From the NCBI RefSeq assembly GCF_000382305.1, contig NZ_KB908031.1, forward strand, positions 18,465 through 82,464: a stretch of DNA of 64,000 nucleotides. Direction: 5' to 3'. This document shows positions 53,981 to 62,428 of this stretch, in pieces. The stretch comes from Vitreoscilla stercoraria DSM 513 (lineage in GTDB: Bacteria > Pseudomonadota > Gammaproteobacteria > Burkholderiales > Neisseriaceae). A program made the position numbers and the translations under genes. Under the pieces are notes generated by a model. The model saw nothing but the letters and a program-made list of their open reading frames with translations, was not told where the DNA came from and did no database searches. The stretch's first letter is position 1, and each line of letters begins with the position of its first letter.

Positions 53981-54033
53981 TAGCGCAAGTTTTGCGCTCA
54001 ACACCCAACACCTAAGAAACAAAGGATGAAGCC

Positions 54034-55725
54034 ATGACAAATTCAGCTGTTGACACCGCTCAAAACAAATTCCGTGATGTGGAAATTCGTGCGCCACGTG
54101 GCACCACTTTGAATGCCAAATCTTGGTTGACCGAAGCGCCGCTGCGCATGTTGATGAACAATTTGGATCCTGAAGTGGCGGAAAATCCGAAAGAATTGGT
54201 GGTGTATGGTGGTATTGGTCGTGCGGCACGCAATTGGGAATGTTATGACAAAATCGTAGAAACCTTGAAAGAGTTGAACGACAATGAAACTTTGTTGGTG
54301 CAATCGGGCAAACCTGTGGGCGTGTTCCAAACCCACAAAGACGCGCCGCGTGTGTTGATTGCCAATTCCAATTTGGTACCGCATTGGGCGAATTGGAAAC
54401 ATTTCAATGAGCTGGATGCCAAGGGTTTGGCAATGTACGGTCAAATGACCGCAGGCAGTTGGATTTACATCGGTTCGCAAGGCATTGTGCAAGGTACGTA
54501 TGAAACGTTTGTGGAAGCGGGTCGCCAACATTATAACGGTGACTTGACGGGCAAATGGATTTTAACTGCAGGCTTGGGCGGCATGGGTGGGGCGCAACCT
54601 TTGGCGGCTTCGTTGGCAGGCGCGTGTTCACTCAACATTGAATGCCAACAAGCGAGTATTGATTTTCGTTTGCGCACGCGTTACGTGGACGAGCAGGCGA
54701 CTGATTTGGACGATGCTTTGGCGCGCATTGAACAATACACGCAAGAAGGCAAAGCGGTGTCGATTGCTTTGTGTGCCAATGCAGCGGATGTGTTGCCAGA
54801 ATTGGTGCGCCGCGGTGTGCGTCCTGATATGGTCACCGACCAAACCAGCGCGCATGATCCATTGAACGGTTATTTGCCACAAGGCATGAGCTGGGAAGAG
54901 TACAAAGAGCGTGCCAAAACCGAGCCTGAAGCGATAGTACAGGCCGCTAAAGAATCGATGGCGGTGCATGTTCAAGCGATGTTGGATTTTCAACAAATGG
55001 GTGTGCCAACGTTTGATTATGGCAATAATATTCGTCAAATGGCGCAAGATGTGGGTGTGAAAAACGCGTTTGATTTCCCAGGTTTTGTACCAGCTTACAT
55101 TCGCCCATTGTTCTGCCGTGGCGTGGGACCGTTTCGTTGGGTGGCGTTGTCGGGAGACGCGGAAGACATTTACAAAACCGACGCCAAGGTTAAAGAATTG
55201 ATTGCTGATGATGCACATTTGCACCGTTGGTTGGATATGGCGCGCGAACGCATTGCTTTCCAAGGTTTGCCTGCGCGCATTTGTTGGGTGGGTTTGGGCT
55301 GGCGTGCCAAATTGGGTTTGGCGTTCAATGAAATGGTGCGTTCAGGCGAATTGTCGGCACCGATTGTGATTGGGCGTGACCATTTGGACTCAGGCTCGGT
55401 GGCAAGCCCGAACCGTGAAACCGAAGCCATGCAAGACGGCTCGGATGCAGTATCAGATTGGCCGCTTTTGAATGCTTTATTGAATACCGCAGGCGGTGCG
55501 ACGTGGGTGTCTTTGCATCATGGTGGTGGCGTGGGCATGGGTTTTTCGCAACACTCGGGCGTGGTGATTGTGTGTGATGGTACTGACGAAGCGGCGGCGC
55601 GCATTGCCCGCGTATTGACCAATGATCCAGCCACTGGTGTGATGCGTCACGCTGATGCAGGTTACGACATCGCCATTGATTGTGCCAAAGAGCAAGGTTT
55701 GAATTTGCCGATGATTACAGGCTGA
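54034..55725 (+). CDS. hutU: Urocanate hydratase
   Basis: 563 residues, full length. It converts urocanate to imidazolonepropionate with tightly bound NAD. Conserved parts are VYGGIGRAARNW, QSGKPVGVFQTH, GLGGMGGAQPLAASLAGA (NAD loop), DQTSAHDPLNGYLP and GLPARICWVGLGWR, then LHHGGGVGMGFSQHSG. AAAGGATG is a good ribosome site. An inverted-DUS hairpin separates it from hutH. A DUS variant is read as VQAA at 54936. Confidence 0.97.
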   Translation: MTNSAVDTAQNKFRDVEIRAPRGTTLNAKSWLTEAPLRMLMNNLDPEVAENPKELVVYGGIGRAARNWECYDKIVETLKELNDNETLLVQSGKPVGVFQTHKDAPRVLIANSNLVPHWANWKHFNELDAKGLAMYGQMTAGSWIYIGSQGIVQGTYETFVEAGRQHYNGDLTGKWILTAGLGGMGGAQPLAASLAGACSLNIECQQASIDFRLRTRYVDEQATDLDDALARIEQYTQEGKAVSIALCANAADVLPELVRRGVRPDMVTDQTSAHDPLNGYLPQGMSWEEYKERAKTEPEAIVQAAKESMAVHVQAMLDFQQMGVPTFDYGNNIRQMAQDVGVKNAFDFPGFVPAYIRPLFCRGVGPFRWVALSGDAEDIYKTDAKVKELIADDAHLHRWLDMARERIAFQGLPARICWVGLGWRAKLGLAFNEMVRSGELSAPIVIGRDHLDSGSVASPNRETEAMQDGSDAVSDWPLLNALLNTAGGATWVSLHHGGGVGMGFSQHSGVVIVCDGTDEAAARIARVLTNDPATGVMRHADAGYDIAIDCAKEQGLNLPMITG

Positions 55726-55740
55726 TGATCAACATGTGAA

Positions 55741-55780
55741 GCATCAAGCGTCCTGTAAACATTTACAGGACGCTTGATGC
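55741..55780 (+). terminator. Inverted-DUS hairpin between hutU and hutH
   Basis: A 19-bp perfect stem, GCATCAAGCGTCCTGTAAA and its complement, with a two-base spacer, the longest in the hut locus. It has no strong T-run, so readthrough into hutH is plausible. Confidence 0.7.
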
Positions 55781-55816
55781 TACGACAATCCAATAAATTG
55801 ATGAATGGGCAATAAT

Positions 55817-57352
55817 ATGAATACATTGATGATAGAACCGGGTACTTTGACTTTGGCACAATTGCGTCATGTGTTTGAAAATGACGTACAGATTCAATTG
55901 CATCCGAATGCCGATGCCAATATTGAGCAATCGGTGGCATGTGTGAACCAAATTGTGGCGGAAAACCGTACTGCTTACGGTATTAACACGGGTTTTGGTT
56001 TGCTCGCCTCCACCCGCATTGCCAACGAAGACTTGGAAAAATTGCAACGCTCGATTGTGTTGAGTCATGCGGCAGGCGTCGGTGAAGCCTTGAGCGACGA
56101 TTTGGTTCGCTTGATTATGGTTTTGAAGATCAACAGTTTGGCGCGCGGTTTTTCAGGCATACGCCGTGTGGTGTTGAACCATTTGATGGCGCTTGTTAAC
56201 GCGCAAGTGTATCCACACATTCCTTTAAAAGGTTCGGTCGGTGCATCGGGCGATTTGGCACCCTTGGCACACATGAGTTTGCTGTTGTTGGGTGACGGCA
56301 AAGCGCGTTTTAACGGTCAATGGTTGTCGGCTCAAGATGCTTTGAAACAAGCAGGCATTGAAGCGATTGAGTTGGCACCCAAAGAAGGTTTGGCACTTTT
56401 AAATGGTACGCAAGTGTCGACCGCTTTTGCATTGCAAGGCTTGTTTGAAGCGGAAGATTTGTATGCTGCTGCTTCGGTGACAGGCGCGTTAACAGTGGAA
56501 GCGGCCTTGGGTTCGCGTACGCCGTTTGATGCACGCATTCATGCGGTGCGTGGTCAACAAGGACAAATCGACGCAGCCAGTGTGTATCGCCATTTATTGG
56601 GCAATGAAAGCGAAGTGAGTCATTCGCACGAGCATTGTGGCAAAGTGCAAGACCCGTATTGTTTGCGTTGTCAGCCGCAAGTGATGGGCGCGTGTTTGAC
56701 GCAATTGCGTCAAGCGGCGGCAGTTTTAGAAGTGGAAGCCAATGCCGTTTCGGACAATCCATTGGTGTTTGCCGATACGGGTGATGTGTTGTCGGGCGGT
56801 AATTTCCATGCCGAGCCTGTGGCGATGGCAGCCGACAATTTGGCTTTGGCTTTGGCGGAAATTGGCTCGATGTCTGAGCGTCGTATTTCGATGATGATGG
56901 ACAAACACATGTCACAATTGCCACCGTTTTTGGTGAACAATGGTGGCGTGAATTCGGGCTTTATGATTGCACAAGTGACCGCAGCCGCGCTTTGTAGCGA
57001 AAACAAGGCTTTGGCGTTTCCCAATTCGGTAGACAGCATTCCCACCTCCGCCAACCAAGAAGACCATGTGTCGATGGCGCCACGAGCAGGCGCGCGTTTG
57101 TGGGAAATGGCGGCGAATGTGCGTCATATTGTCGCCATTGAGTGGCTCGGTGCCTGCCAAGGTTTGGATTTGCGTGAAGGCTTGAAAACCACTGCTGCTT
57201 TGGAACAAGCGCGCTCGATTTTGCGTGAACAAGTCCCATTTTATGAAGAAGATCGTTTTTTTGCACCTGACATTGAAGCGGCAGCTGACTTACTGGCACA
57301 ACGCCAATTGAGTGATTTATTGCCACAACAAATCTTGTGCAGTTTGGCGTAA
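55817..57352 (+). CDS. hutH: Histidine ammonia-lyase
   Basis: 511 residues. It deaminates histidine to urocanate, the first step of the pathway. The catalytic MIO group forms from Ala-Ser-Gly at 143-145 in KGSVGASGDLAPLAH. YGINTGFG (54-61) carries the active-site tyrosine; HSHEHCGKVQDPYCLRCQPQ and SGGNFHAEPVA are conserved. The ATG at 55829 is an alternative start. It lies between two DUS hairpins, downstream of hutU. Confidence 0.96.
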   Translation: MNTLMIEPGTLTLAQLRHVFENDVQIQLHPNADANIEQSVACVNQIVAENRTAYGINTGFGLLASTRIANEDLEKLQRSIVLSHAAGVGEALSDDLVRLIMVLKINSLARGFSGIRRVVLNHLMALVNAQVYPHIPLKGSVGASGDLAPLAHMSLLLLGDGKARFNGQWLSAQDALKQAGIEAIELAPKEGLALLNGTQVSTAFALQGLFEAEDLYAAASVTGALTVEAALGSRTPFDARIHAVRGQQGQIDAASVYRHLLGNESEVSHSHEHCGKVQDPYCLRCQPQVMGACLTQLRQAAAVLEVEANAVSDNPLVFADTGDVLSGGNFHAEPVAMAADNLALALAEIGSMSERRISMMMDKHMSQLPPFLVNNGGVNSGFMIAQVTAAALCSENKALAFPNSVDSIPTSANQEDHVSMAPRAGARLWEMAANVRHIVAIEWLGACQGLDLREGLKTTAALEQARSILREQVPFYEEDRFFAPDIEAAADLLAQRQLSDLLPQQILCSLA

Positions 57353-57375
57353 TGTTGATGTAAATGAAATCATAT

Positions 57376-57407
57376 TAAGCGTCCTGTAAACACTTACAGG
57401 ACGCTTA
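57376..57407 (+). terminator. Inverted-DUS hairpin between hutH and hutC
   Basis: A 14-bp perfect stem, TAAGCGTCCTGTAA and its complement, with a four-base spacer. It would reduce or stop transcription from hutH into hutC. Confidence 0.7.
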
Positions 57408-57436
57408 TTGTTCTGAATTATCGTACAATATCAACT

Positions 57437-58183
57437 ATGAAAATACTATTGCAAGCGAATGCCATGAGTTTGAATACGCCACAACCTTTGTATGAACAAG
57501 TCAAACAACATATTTTGCAACACATCAACAGCGGTCAGTGGCAAGTGAATCAACGTTTGCCATCTGAAAACGAATTGGTGGCGCAATTTGGTTTTTCACG
57601 CATGACCATCAATCGGGCTTTGCGTGAATTAACCGATGAGGGGCGTTTGGTGCGTTTGCAAGGTGTGGGCACGTTTGTGGCAGAGCCCAAAGCGCAATCG
57701 GCTTTGTTTGAGGTCAACAGCATTGCCGATGAAATTCGTCTGCGTGGTCATGTACATTGTTGTCATGTGTTGCAATTGGAATGTGTGGCGGCTGAAGCGG
57801 AGATGGCTGCGGCTTTGGGTTTGGTGCAAGGTGCGGCGGTGTTTCATTCACAAATGGTACACGATGAAGATGGCCGCGCGGTGCAGTTTGAAGACCGTTG
57901 GGTCAATCCTGCTATGGCGCCGACGTATTTGCAGCAAGATTTTCAGCATACCACGCCACATGATTATTTGACTGCGACGACACCATTTAGTGAAGGTGAA
58001 CACATTGTCGAAGCATTGATGCCGCCTAAATTCATTGCCGAAGCTTTGTATATGCCCAAAGGCGAGCCTTGTTTGGTGGTGCAACGCCGCACTTGGAGCC
58101 AAGGGCAGATTGTCACGTTTGTACGCTTGTGGTTTCCAAGCAGCCGTTATCGCTTGATGGGCAAATTCATGGCACCCAATTGA
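57437..58183 (+). CDS. hutC: Histidine utilisation repressor (GntR/HutC family)
   Basis: 248 residues; an ATG at 57464 (MSLNTPQPLYEQ) is the alternative start. The winged helix-turn-helix is at about 20-80 (YEQVKQHILQHINSGQW, LPSENELVAQFGFSRMTINRALRELTDEG). The UTRA ligand domain follows (VNSIADEIRLRGH, VQFEDRWVNP, LVVQRRTWSQGQIVTFVRLWFPSSRYRL). It represses hut genes and is released by urocanate. The likely operator lies at 53965-53980. Its distance from the operator and the hairpin upstream suggest partly separate expression. Confidence 0.93.
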   Translation: MKILLQANAMSLNTPQPLYEQVKQHILQHINSGQWQVNQRLPSENELVAQFGFSRMTINRALRELTDEGRLVRLQGVGTFVAEPKAQSALFEVNSIADEIRLRGHVHCCHVLQLECVAAEAEMAAALGLVQGAAVFHSQMVHDEDGRAVQFEDRWVNPAMAPTYLQQDFQHTTPHDYLTATTPFSEGEHIVEALMPPKFIAEALYMPKGEPCLVVQRRTWSQGQIVTFVRLWFPSSRYRLMGKFMAPN

Positions 58184-58197
58184 AAGATTGAATTTCC

Positions 58198-58228
58198 AAA
58201 AACCTTGCTGCTAACAGCAAGGTTTTTT
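58198..58228 (+). terminator. Hairpin terminator after hutC
   Basis: AAAAACCTTGCTG pairs with CAGCAAGGTTTTT over loop CTAA, followed by T-run. Confidence 0.93.
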
Positions 58229-58247
58229 TTTGTATTGGCATTATTTT

Positions 58248-58283
58248 AAAATCTGAATATTAATGAATTAATATTCAGATTTT
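58248..58283. repeat. AT-rich perfect palindrome upstream of the acetate transporter gene
   Basis: AAAATCTGAATATTAAT and its complement, 17 bp, with GA between. It lies 20 bases after the hutC terminator, in an otherwise gene-free, AT-rich 270-base stretch. It could be a second terminator or an operator. Confidence 0.7.
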
Positions 58284-58456
58284 TTAAAATTAAATCTTTG
58301 ATGCGCATTGATTTATTCTGATTTTTGCTGGTTTATTTGCCATTTAAACTCGGTTTTTAAAATTTATCTTCTTTAATAACAAGTAAATAAATGTCTTGAT
58401 TTTATTTTATTTATAAGTATGATGCGGCTGAATTAAAAACCACAGAGCGGAACAAA

Positions 58457-59017
58457 ATGCACACAGCATCACACGATTACACAGCCAACCCAGGTCCATT
58501 GGGTTTGTTTGGCTTTGCCATGACCACCATTTTGTTGAACATTCACAACGCAGGATTTTTCCCTGTGAACAGCATGATCATTGGTATGGGCATTTTCTTT
58601 GGCGGCGGTGCGCAATTTATTGCAGGCGTCATGGAATGGAAAAAAGGCAATGATTTTGGCAGTATCGCTTTTATGGCGTATGGCGCATTTTGGTTGACTT
58701 TGGTGGTGACGTGGTTGGCGCCTTTGGCTGGTGTGGAAAAAACCGATGGCAATGCTATGGGTTGTTATTTGACTATGTGGGGTTTGTTCACTGTGGTGAA
58801 TTTCATTCAGACCTTAAAAGGTCCGATGGTGGGTAAATTGTTGTTTGGTTCATTGAGCATTTTGTTCTTTTTGTTGGCAGCGAGCAATTTTGCCGCCAGT
58901 AAAACCATTTTGGCCGTTGCCGGTTGGGTGGGGATTGTGTGTGGTTCGATTGCTTTTTATGAAGCTTCCGCCATCATGATTAACAAGCGTTATGGCAAAA
59001 CGGTTTTGCCTTTGTAA
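58457..59017 (+). CDS. satP: Acetate/succinate transporter (GPR1/FUN34/SatP family)
   Basis: 186 residues with six membrane segments. The family signature NPGPLGLFGFAMTT (residues 11-24), FFGGGAQFIAGVMEWKKGNDFGSIAFMAYGAFW and a C-terminal ASAIMINKRYGKTVLP are clear. SatP moves acetate and succinate with protons across the inner membrane. GAGCGGAAC precedes the ATG. A long AT-rich region with a palindrome lies upstream and may carry its control. Confidence 0.92.
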   Translation: MHTASHDYTANPGPLGLFGFAMTTILLNIHNAGFFPVNSMIIGMGIFFGGGAQFIAGVMEWKKGNDFGSIAFMAYGAFWLTLVVTWLAPLAGVEKTDGNAMGCYLTMWGLFTVVNFIQTLKGPMVGKLLFGSLSILFFLLAASNFAASKTILAVAGWVGIVCGSIAFYEASAIMINKRYGKTVLPL

Positions 59018-59039
59018 GATAGCAAACGGTTAAAATCTA

Positions 59040-59066
59040 CAAAAGCCGCTTTCAAGGCGGCTTTTG
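59040..59066. terminator. Bidirectional terminator between satP and the barrel gene
   Basis: CAAAAGCCGC pairs with GCGGCTTTTG over loop TTTCAAG. Confidence 0.88.
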
Positions 59067-59096
59067 TGTGGTGCCATATCGGTATGTGCCATCAGT

Positions 59097-60152
59097 TTAA
59101 AAAATGGCTTCCATGCGCATAAACGTACCCAATTCATGACCACGATCGGCATTGCGATCATTTTGGTAATTCACATCGCCTTGCATAAAAAACCAATCGC
59201 GCAAAACAGGTTGTCGCCATGAGACAAATGGACCATAACTGTTTAAATGTTGTTTTTTCTCAGAACCATTGGTACTGATGCCATAGCTTAAACGCTGATT
59301 TTTAAAAAAACTGTGTTCGGCAAACAAATTATTGCCCCATTTTAAGCCTAAATCTTGATTCTCATCTTCATAACCAATATGCAATTGGTTGGACCAAAAA
59401 TGTTGTTCAAACACTTGTTTGCGCCATTCTAAATTGGCACGTGCATGCAATTGGCTGTCGCTGCCGTAACGCAAAATTTGTTCTGCACGAATGCTCTGTG
59501 TGTCATTCAATTGCCAATCTTTACCGACCTTGGCACGCAAATACACATCGTTTCCGCTGCGAATACCAACGTCTAAATCGGTATCTAGACCTAAGCGTTT
59601 GGTTTGTTTGGACATGCGCAAAGCCAAAGATTGATTTCTGGAAGTGTCTTTTTGAACTTGGTTTTTTTCTTGTTCATTTAAAGGCATTGGGGTATTGCGT
59701 AGATGAGCCGCTTGTTGGAATTCGTCTTCTAAATGTTCATCGCCAAACACCAGACTTAAACGTTTTTTTAAAGTCGGCAATTTAATGCTGCCGCGTATGC
59801 GTGGTTTGACTTTATAGCCATCAGTCGGGCTCCAACTTTGGTCTAAAATCGCCCGCACTCTCGCAGACGCGGGCTTGTCTTCGTCAGGTTCGCCAAACCA
59901 ATCATCCATATGGTGCGCCCAAGTACTCAGTTGGCCTCTGGCTTGATGGTGTTGTTCATCCACCCAGTTTTCACGCACAACCGTTTCATGCTGCAACTGG
60001 CTGTGATCGGTATTTAAAATGGCTTTGGCTACCAATTCGGGATTGCTGCGACTGCTGTCTAAGCCCCGTAAATTATGAGCATGAGCGATGCTGATGCACA
60101 AAGACCATGCCGTCAAAACCGAGAATTGGAAACAAAAATATTGCGCAGACAT
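59097..60152 (-). CDS. Putative outer-membrane beta-barrel protein, 351 aa
   Basis: I do not recognise the family. The ATG at 60152 begins a signal-peptide-like segment (MSAQYFCFQFSVLTAWSLCISIAHA). Residues 26-170 are polar and largely helical (WVDEQHHQARGQLSTWAHHMDDWFGEPDEDKPASARVRAIL). From about 185 alternating strands appear (DTDLDVGIRSGNDVYLRAKVG, SIRAEQILRYGSD, HIGYEDENQDLGLKWGNNL, DWFFMQGDVNYQ), and the protein ends in MRMEAIF. A C-terminal phenylalanine is the usual barrel-assembly signal. It is alone on its transcript. Confidence 0.7.
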   Translation of the reverse strand: MSAQYFCFQFSVLTAWSLCISIAHAHNLRGLDSSRSNPELVAKAILNTDHSQLQHETVVRENWVDEQHHQARGQLSTWAHHMDDWFGEPDEDKPASARVRAILDQSWSPTDGYKVKPRIRGSIKLPTLKKRLSLVFGDEHLEDEFQQAAHLRNTPMPLNEQEKNQVQKDTSRNQSLALRMSKQTKRLGLDTDLDVGIRSGNDVYLRAKVGKDWQLNDTQSIRAEQILRYGSDSQLHARANLEWRKQVFEQHFWSNQLHIGYEDENQDLGLKWGNNLFAEHSFFKNQRLSYGISTNGSEKKQHLNSYGPFVSWRQPVLRDWFFMQGDVNYQNDRNADRGHELGTFMRMEAIF

Positions 60153-60296
60153 GTCTTCCTTGAGCAACTGCTTGCAAAATGGCTATTTAATGCTAGGAGT
60201 ATAGCGCAAGCATGTCAATGTGCTTTAATAATATTAAAGTGGCATTGTAGTCTGTGCTGGTTGATTTGATGATAAAAGCATTTTATTCTGCCAAAT

Positions 60297-61151
60297 TTAG
60301 CGATATTGTGATGGTGTGATACCAAAATATTGTTTGAAGCGGCGGCTGAAATGGCTAGAACTGGCAAAGCCACAAGCGCTGGCAATGTCTGTGAGTGAAT
60401 AGGGTGGGTATGCCATTAAATTTTTGGCATGTTCTAAACGGCGCTGTAAAACATATTGGTGCGGTGATTGCCCTGTGCTGGCTTTGAACATGTGTGCAAA
60501 ATGGTATGGGCTCAAACAAGTGATTGTAGCCAAGTCTTGTATGCTCAAAGCGTCCTGTAAATGGGCATCAATATAGGCGGTGACGGTGCGCAAGCTGCTC
60601 GGTGACAAACCTCCTTTTATTTGCGGCAATATCCATTTTACACTGCTGTAATGCTGCAAAACATGGTTAATCAGCAAAGTATTGGCACTGCTAATTTGCA
60701 AGTGTTGGCTGGGCTCATGCCAATCTTGATTCAATAAAAACAAGCGGTACAAACTGCTGATGTGGCGGTCTTGTCCAAAAGTTTGTTCGTTCAAAGTGAC
60801 GCTCAGCGGTTCTTTGTCCCAGATTTGCGTCGCCACATCACGCACATGGTCTGCAGTGAAATACAAATGCACAAATCCCAAACGCCCACGAATGTCCCAT
60901 TCGCTGGCTTGTCCTTGTGGCATCAAACAAAAATGGTCGGGAGCACCCCCATTTTTCCAACCGTTGGCAGTTTTATGATAACTCTCATAACCATCTTGAA
61001 TATACAAACTCAAAGTATGGTGGTCGCTTAAAACTTTGACACGGTCTTGTTGGTTAGACCAATGCGCCAATTGCATGCCTGAATTCAAACTCAAACTGTC
61101 ATGCAGTTTGGCATGGGTGTGTTCTAAAATGTGTCGGGTTTGATAAACCAT
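60297..61151 (-). CDS. AraC-family transcriptional regulator
   Basis: 284 residues. The two C-terminal helix-turn-helix motifs are LSIQDLATITCLSPYHFAHMFKASTGQSPHQYVLQRRLEHAKNLM and SLTDIASACGFASSSHFSRRFKQYFGITPSQYR regions, complete and typical. The N-terminal 160 residues look like a cupin-type sensor, with a QDGYESYHKTANGW-type loop. It is divergent from the EamA exporter, 169 bases between starts, and is its likely regulator. An exact DUS (60550-60561) is inside the gene. Confidence 0.9.
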   Translation of the reverse strand: MVYQTRHILEHTHAKLHDSLSLNSGMQLAHWSNQQDRVKVLSDHHTLSLYIQDGYESYHKTANGWKNGGAPDHFCLMPQGQASEWDIRGRLGFVHLYFTADHVRDVATQIWDKEPLSVTLNEQTFGQDRHISSLYRLFLLNQDWHEPSQHLQISSANTLLINHVLQHYSSVKWILPQIKGGLSPSSLRTVTAYIDAHLQDALSIQDLATITCLSPYHFAHMFKASTGQSPHQYVLQRRLEHAKNLMAYPPYSLTDIASACGFASSSHFSRRFKQYFGITPSQYR

Positions 61152-61320
61152 GACCGATGGCTCTGTGTTTAATTGTTGACTATTGTAAACAAAACAGCCC
61201 GCTTACAGGACGCTTGTGCAAAATAAGCGCAAGAACAGGCAAATACGGCGCAAGAGTGTGGCAGCTTCATGCAAACGAATGCCTCACAATCTAACGGTTT
61301 TTAAAATCGGTGGATGTGCG

Positions 61321-62190
61321 ATGAATGCAATATTGTATGTGGCAGTGGTATTGATTTGGGGAACAACATGGATAGGCATTACTTTACAAAGCCATTATGT
61401 GCCACCGTTGGCCGGTATTTTTTGGCGTTTTGCCATTGCGGCGGCGATTTTGTTTGGCGGTTTATGCCTGTGTCGGCGTTTGCAGCGCTTGTCATGGCAA
61501 GACCATGTGATGTGTTTGTTACAAAGTCTGTGCGTGTTCAGTTTGAATTTTGTGTGTTTTTATACGGCAGTACAATACATCCATTCAGGCTTGGAGTCGG
61601 TGATTTTTTCGATGGCGGTGTTTTTTAATGCCTTGTTTGCGTGGTTGTTTTTTAAACAAAAACCAAGCCGCCAATTGATACCTGCGGCATTGTTAGGCTT
61701 AGCGGGTATGGTATTGCTCTTTTGGCAAGAGTGGAATTGGCAAAATGGGGATATGGGACAATTAAAAGGCGTGGCTTTGTCGCTCTTGGGGACTTTGGGC
61801 TTTTCTTTGGGCAATATGCTCAGCTTGCGCCATCAACGCCATGGCTTGGATGTGTTTTCCAGCAATGCTTATGCCATGATGTATGGTGTGGTGGTGTTAT
61901 GGTTTTTAGCCAAAATAACGGGCACGACTTTGCAAGTACCATGGCAGGAAATGACTTTCACATGGTCTTTATTGTATTTGGCCATATTCGGCTCGGTGAT
62001 TGGATTTACCGCTTATTTTTCTTTGGTCAAACGCTTGGGTGCCGCCCGTTCGGCTTATGCAACATTGTTGTTTCCCTTGGTGGCATTGGGCATTTCGACC
62101 GTGTGGGAAGGATACCAGTGGCATGTGACAGCCATCGTGGGCATGATTTTGATTTTGATGGGCAATTTGTGGATGTTTAAAAAACCTTGA
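61321..62190 (+). CDS. EamA/DMT-family exporter
   Basis: 289 residues with ten membrane segments. The ATG at 61321 gives MNAILYVAVVLIWGTTWIGITLQ, the usual DMT start; the frame upstream to 61216 is unlike the family. The two EamA repeats are seen, with VQYIHSGLESVIFSMAVFFNALFAWLFFKQ in the first and FGSVIGFTAYFSLVKRLGAARSAYATLLFPLVAL in the second. Substrate unknown. A DUS lies at 61203-61214, and another just after the stop (62207-62218). Confidence 0.88.
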   Translation: MNAILYVAVVLIWGTTWIGITLQSHYVPPLAGIFWRFAIAAAILFGGLCLCRRLQRLSWQDHVMCLLQSLCVFSLNFVCFYTAVQYIHSGLESVIFSMAVFFNALFAWLFFKQKPSRQLIPAALLGLAGMVLLFWQEWNWQNGDMGQLKGVALSLLGTLGFSLGNMLSLRHQRHGLDVFSSNAYAMMYGVVVLWFLAKITGTTLQVPWQEMTFTWSLLYLAIFGSVIGFTAYFSLVKRLGAARSAYATLLFPLVALGISTVWEGYQWHVTAIVGMILILMGNLWMFKKP

Positions 62191-62428
62191 ATGGCGTGCA
62201 TAAATGTTACAGGACGCTTGTATTGGGTCGTGCTGCATATTGGCAGATGCCGTGAACAATATACAAGCGTATCCAAAAAATGAATCTAGGCAGCCTGTCA
62301 ATTGGATGATATTGAACCAAAATAAAGTTGAATTGATGGGTGAATCAGGTTATGTTCTGATTGCTGTGATTACCCAAATTGGGTAGTTAAATCGAGATGA
62401 TGAAATGGTGACGAAAATAGGAAAACCA

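Noticed and set aside
61216..61320. A 35-residue N-terminal extension of the EamA exporter
   Set aside because: The extension is highly basic and unlike DMT transporters, whose first helix begins at the ATG at 61321.
62191..62428. Tryptophan attenuator upstream of trpB
   Set aside because: No leader peptide with clustered tryptophan codons and no alternative stems with a T-run were found.
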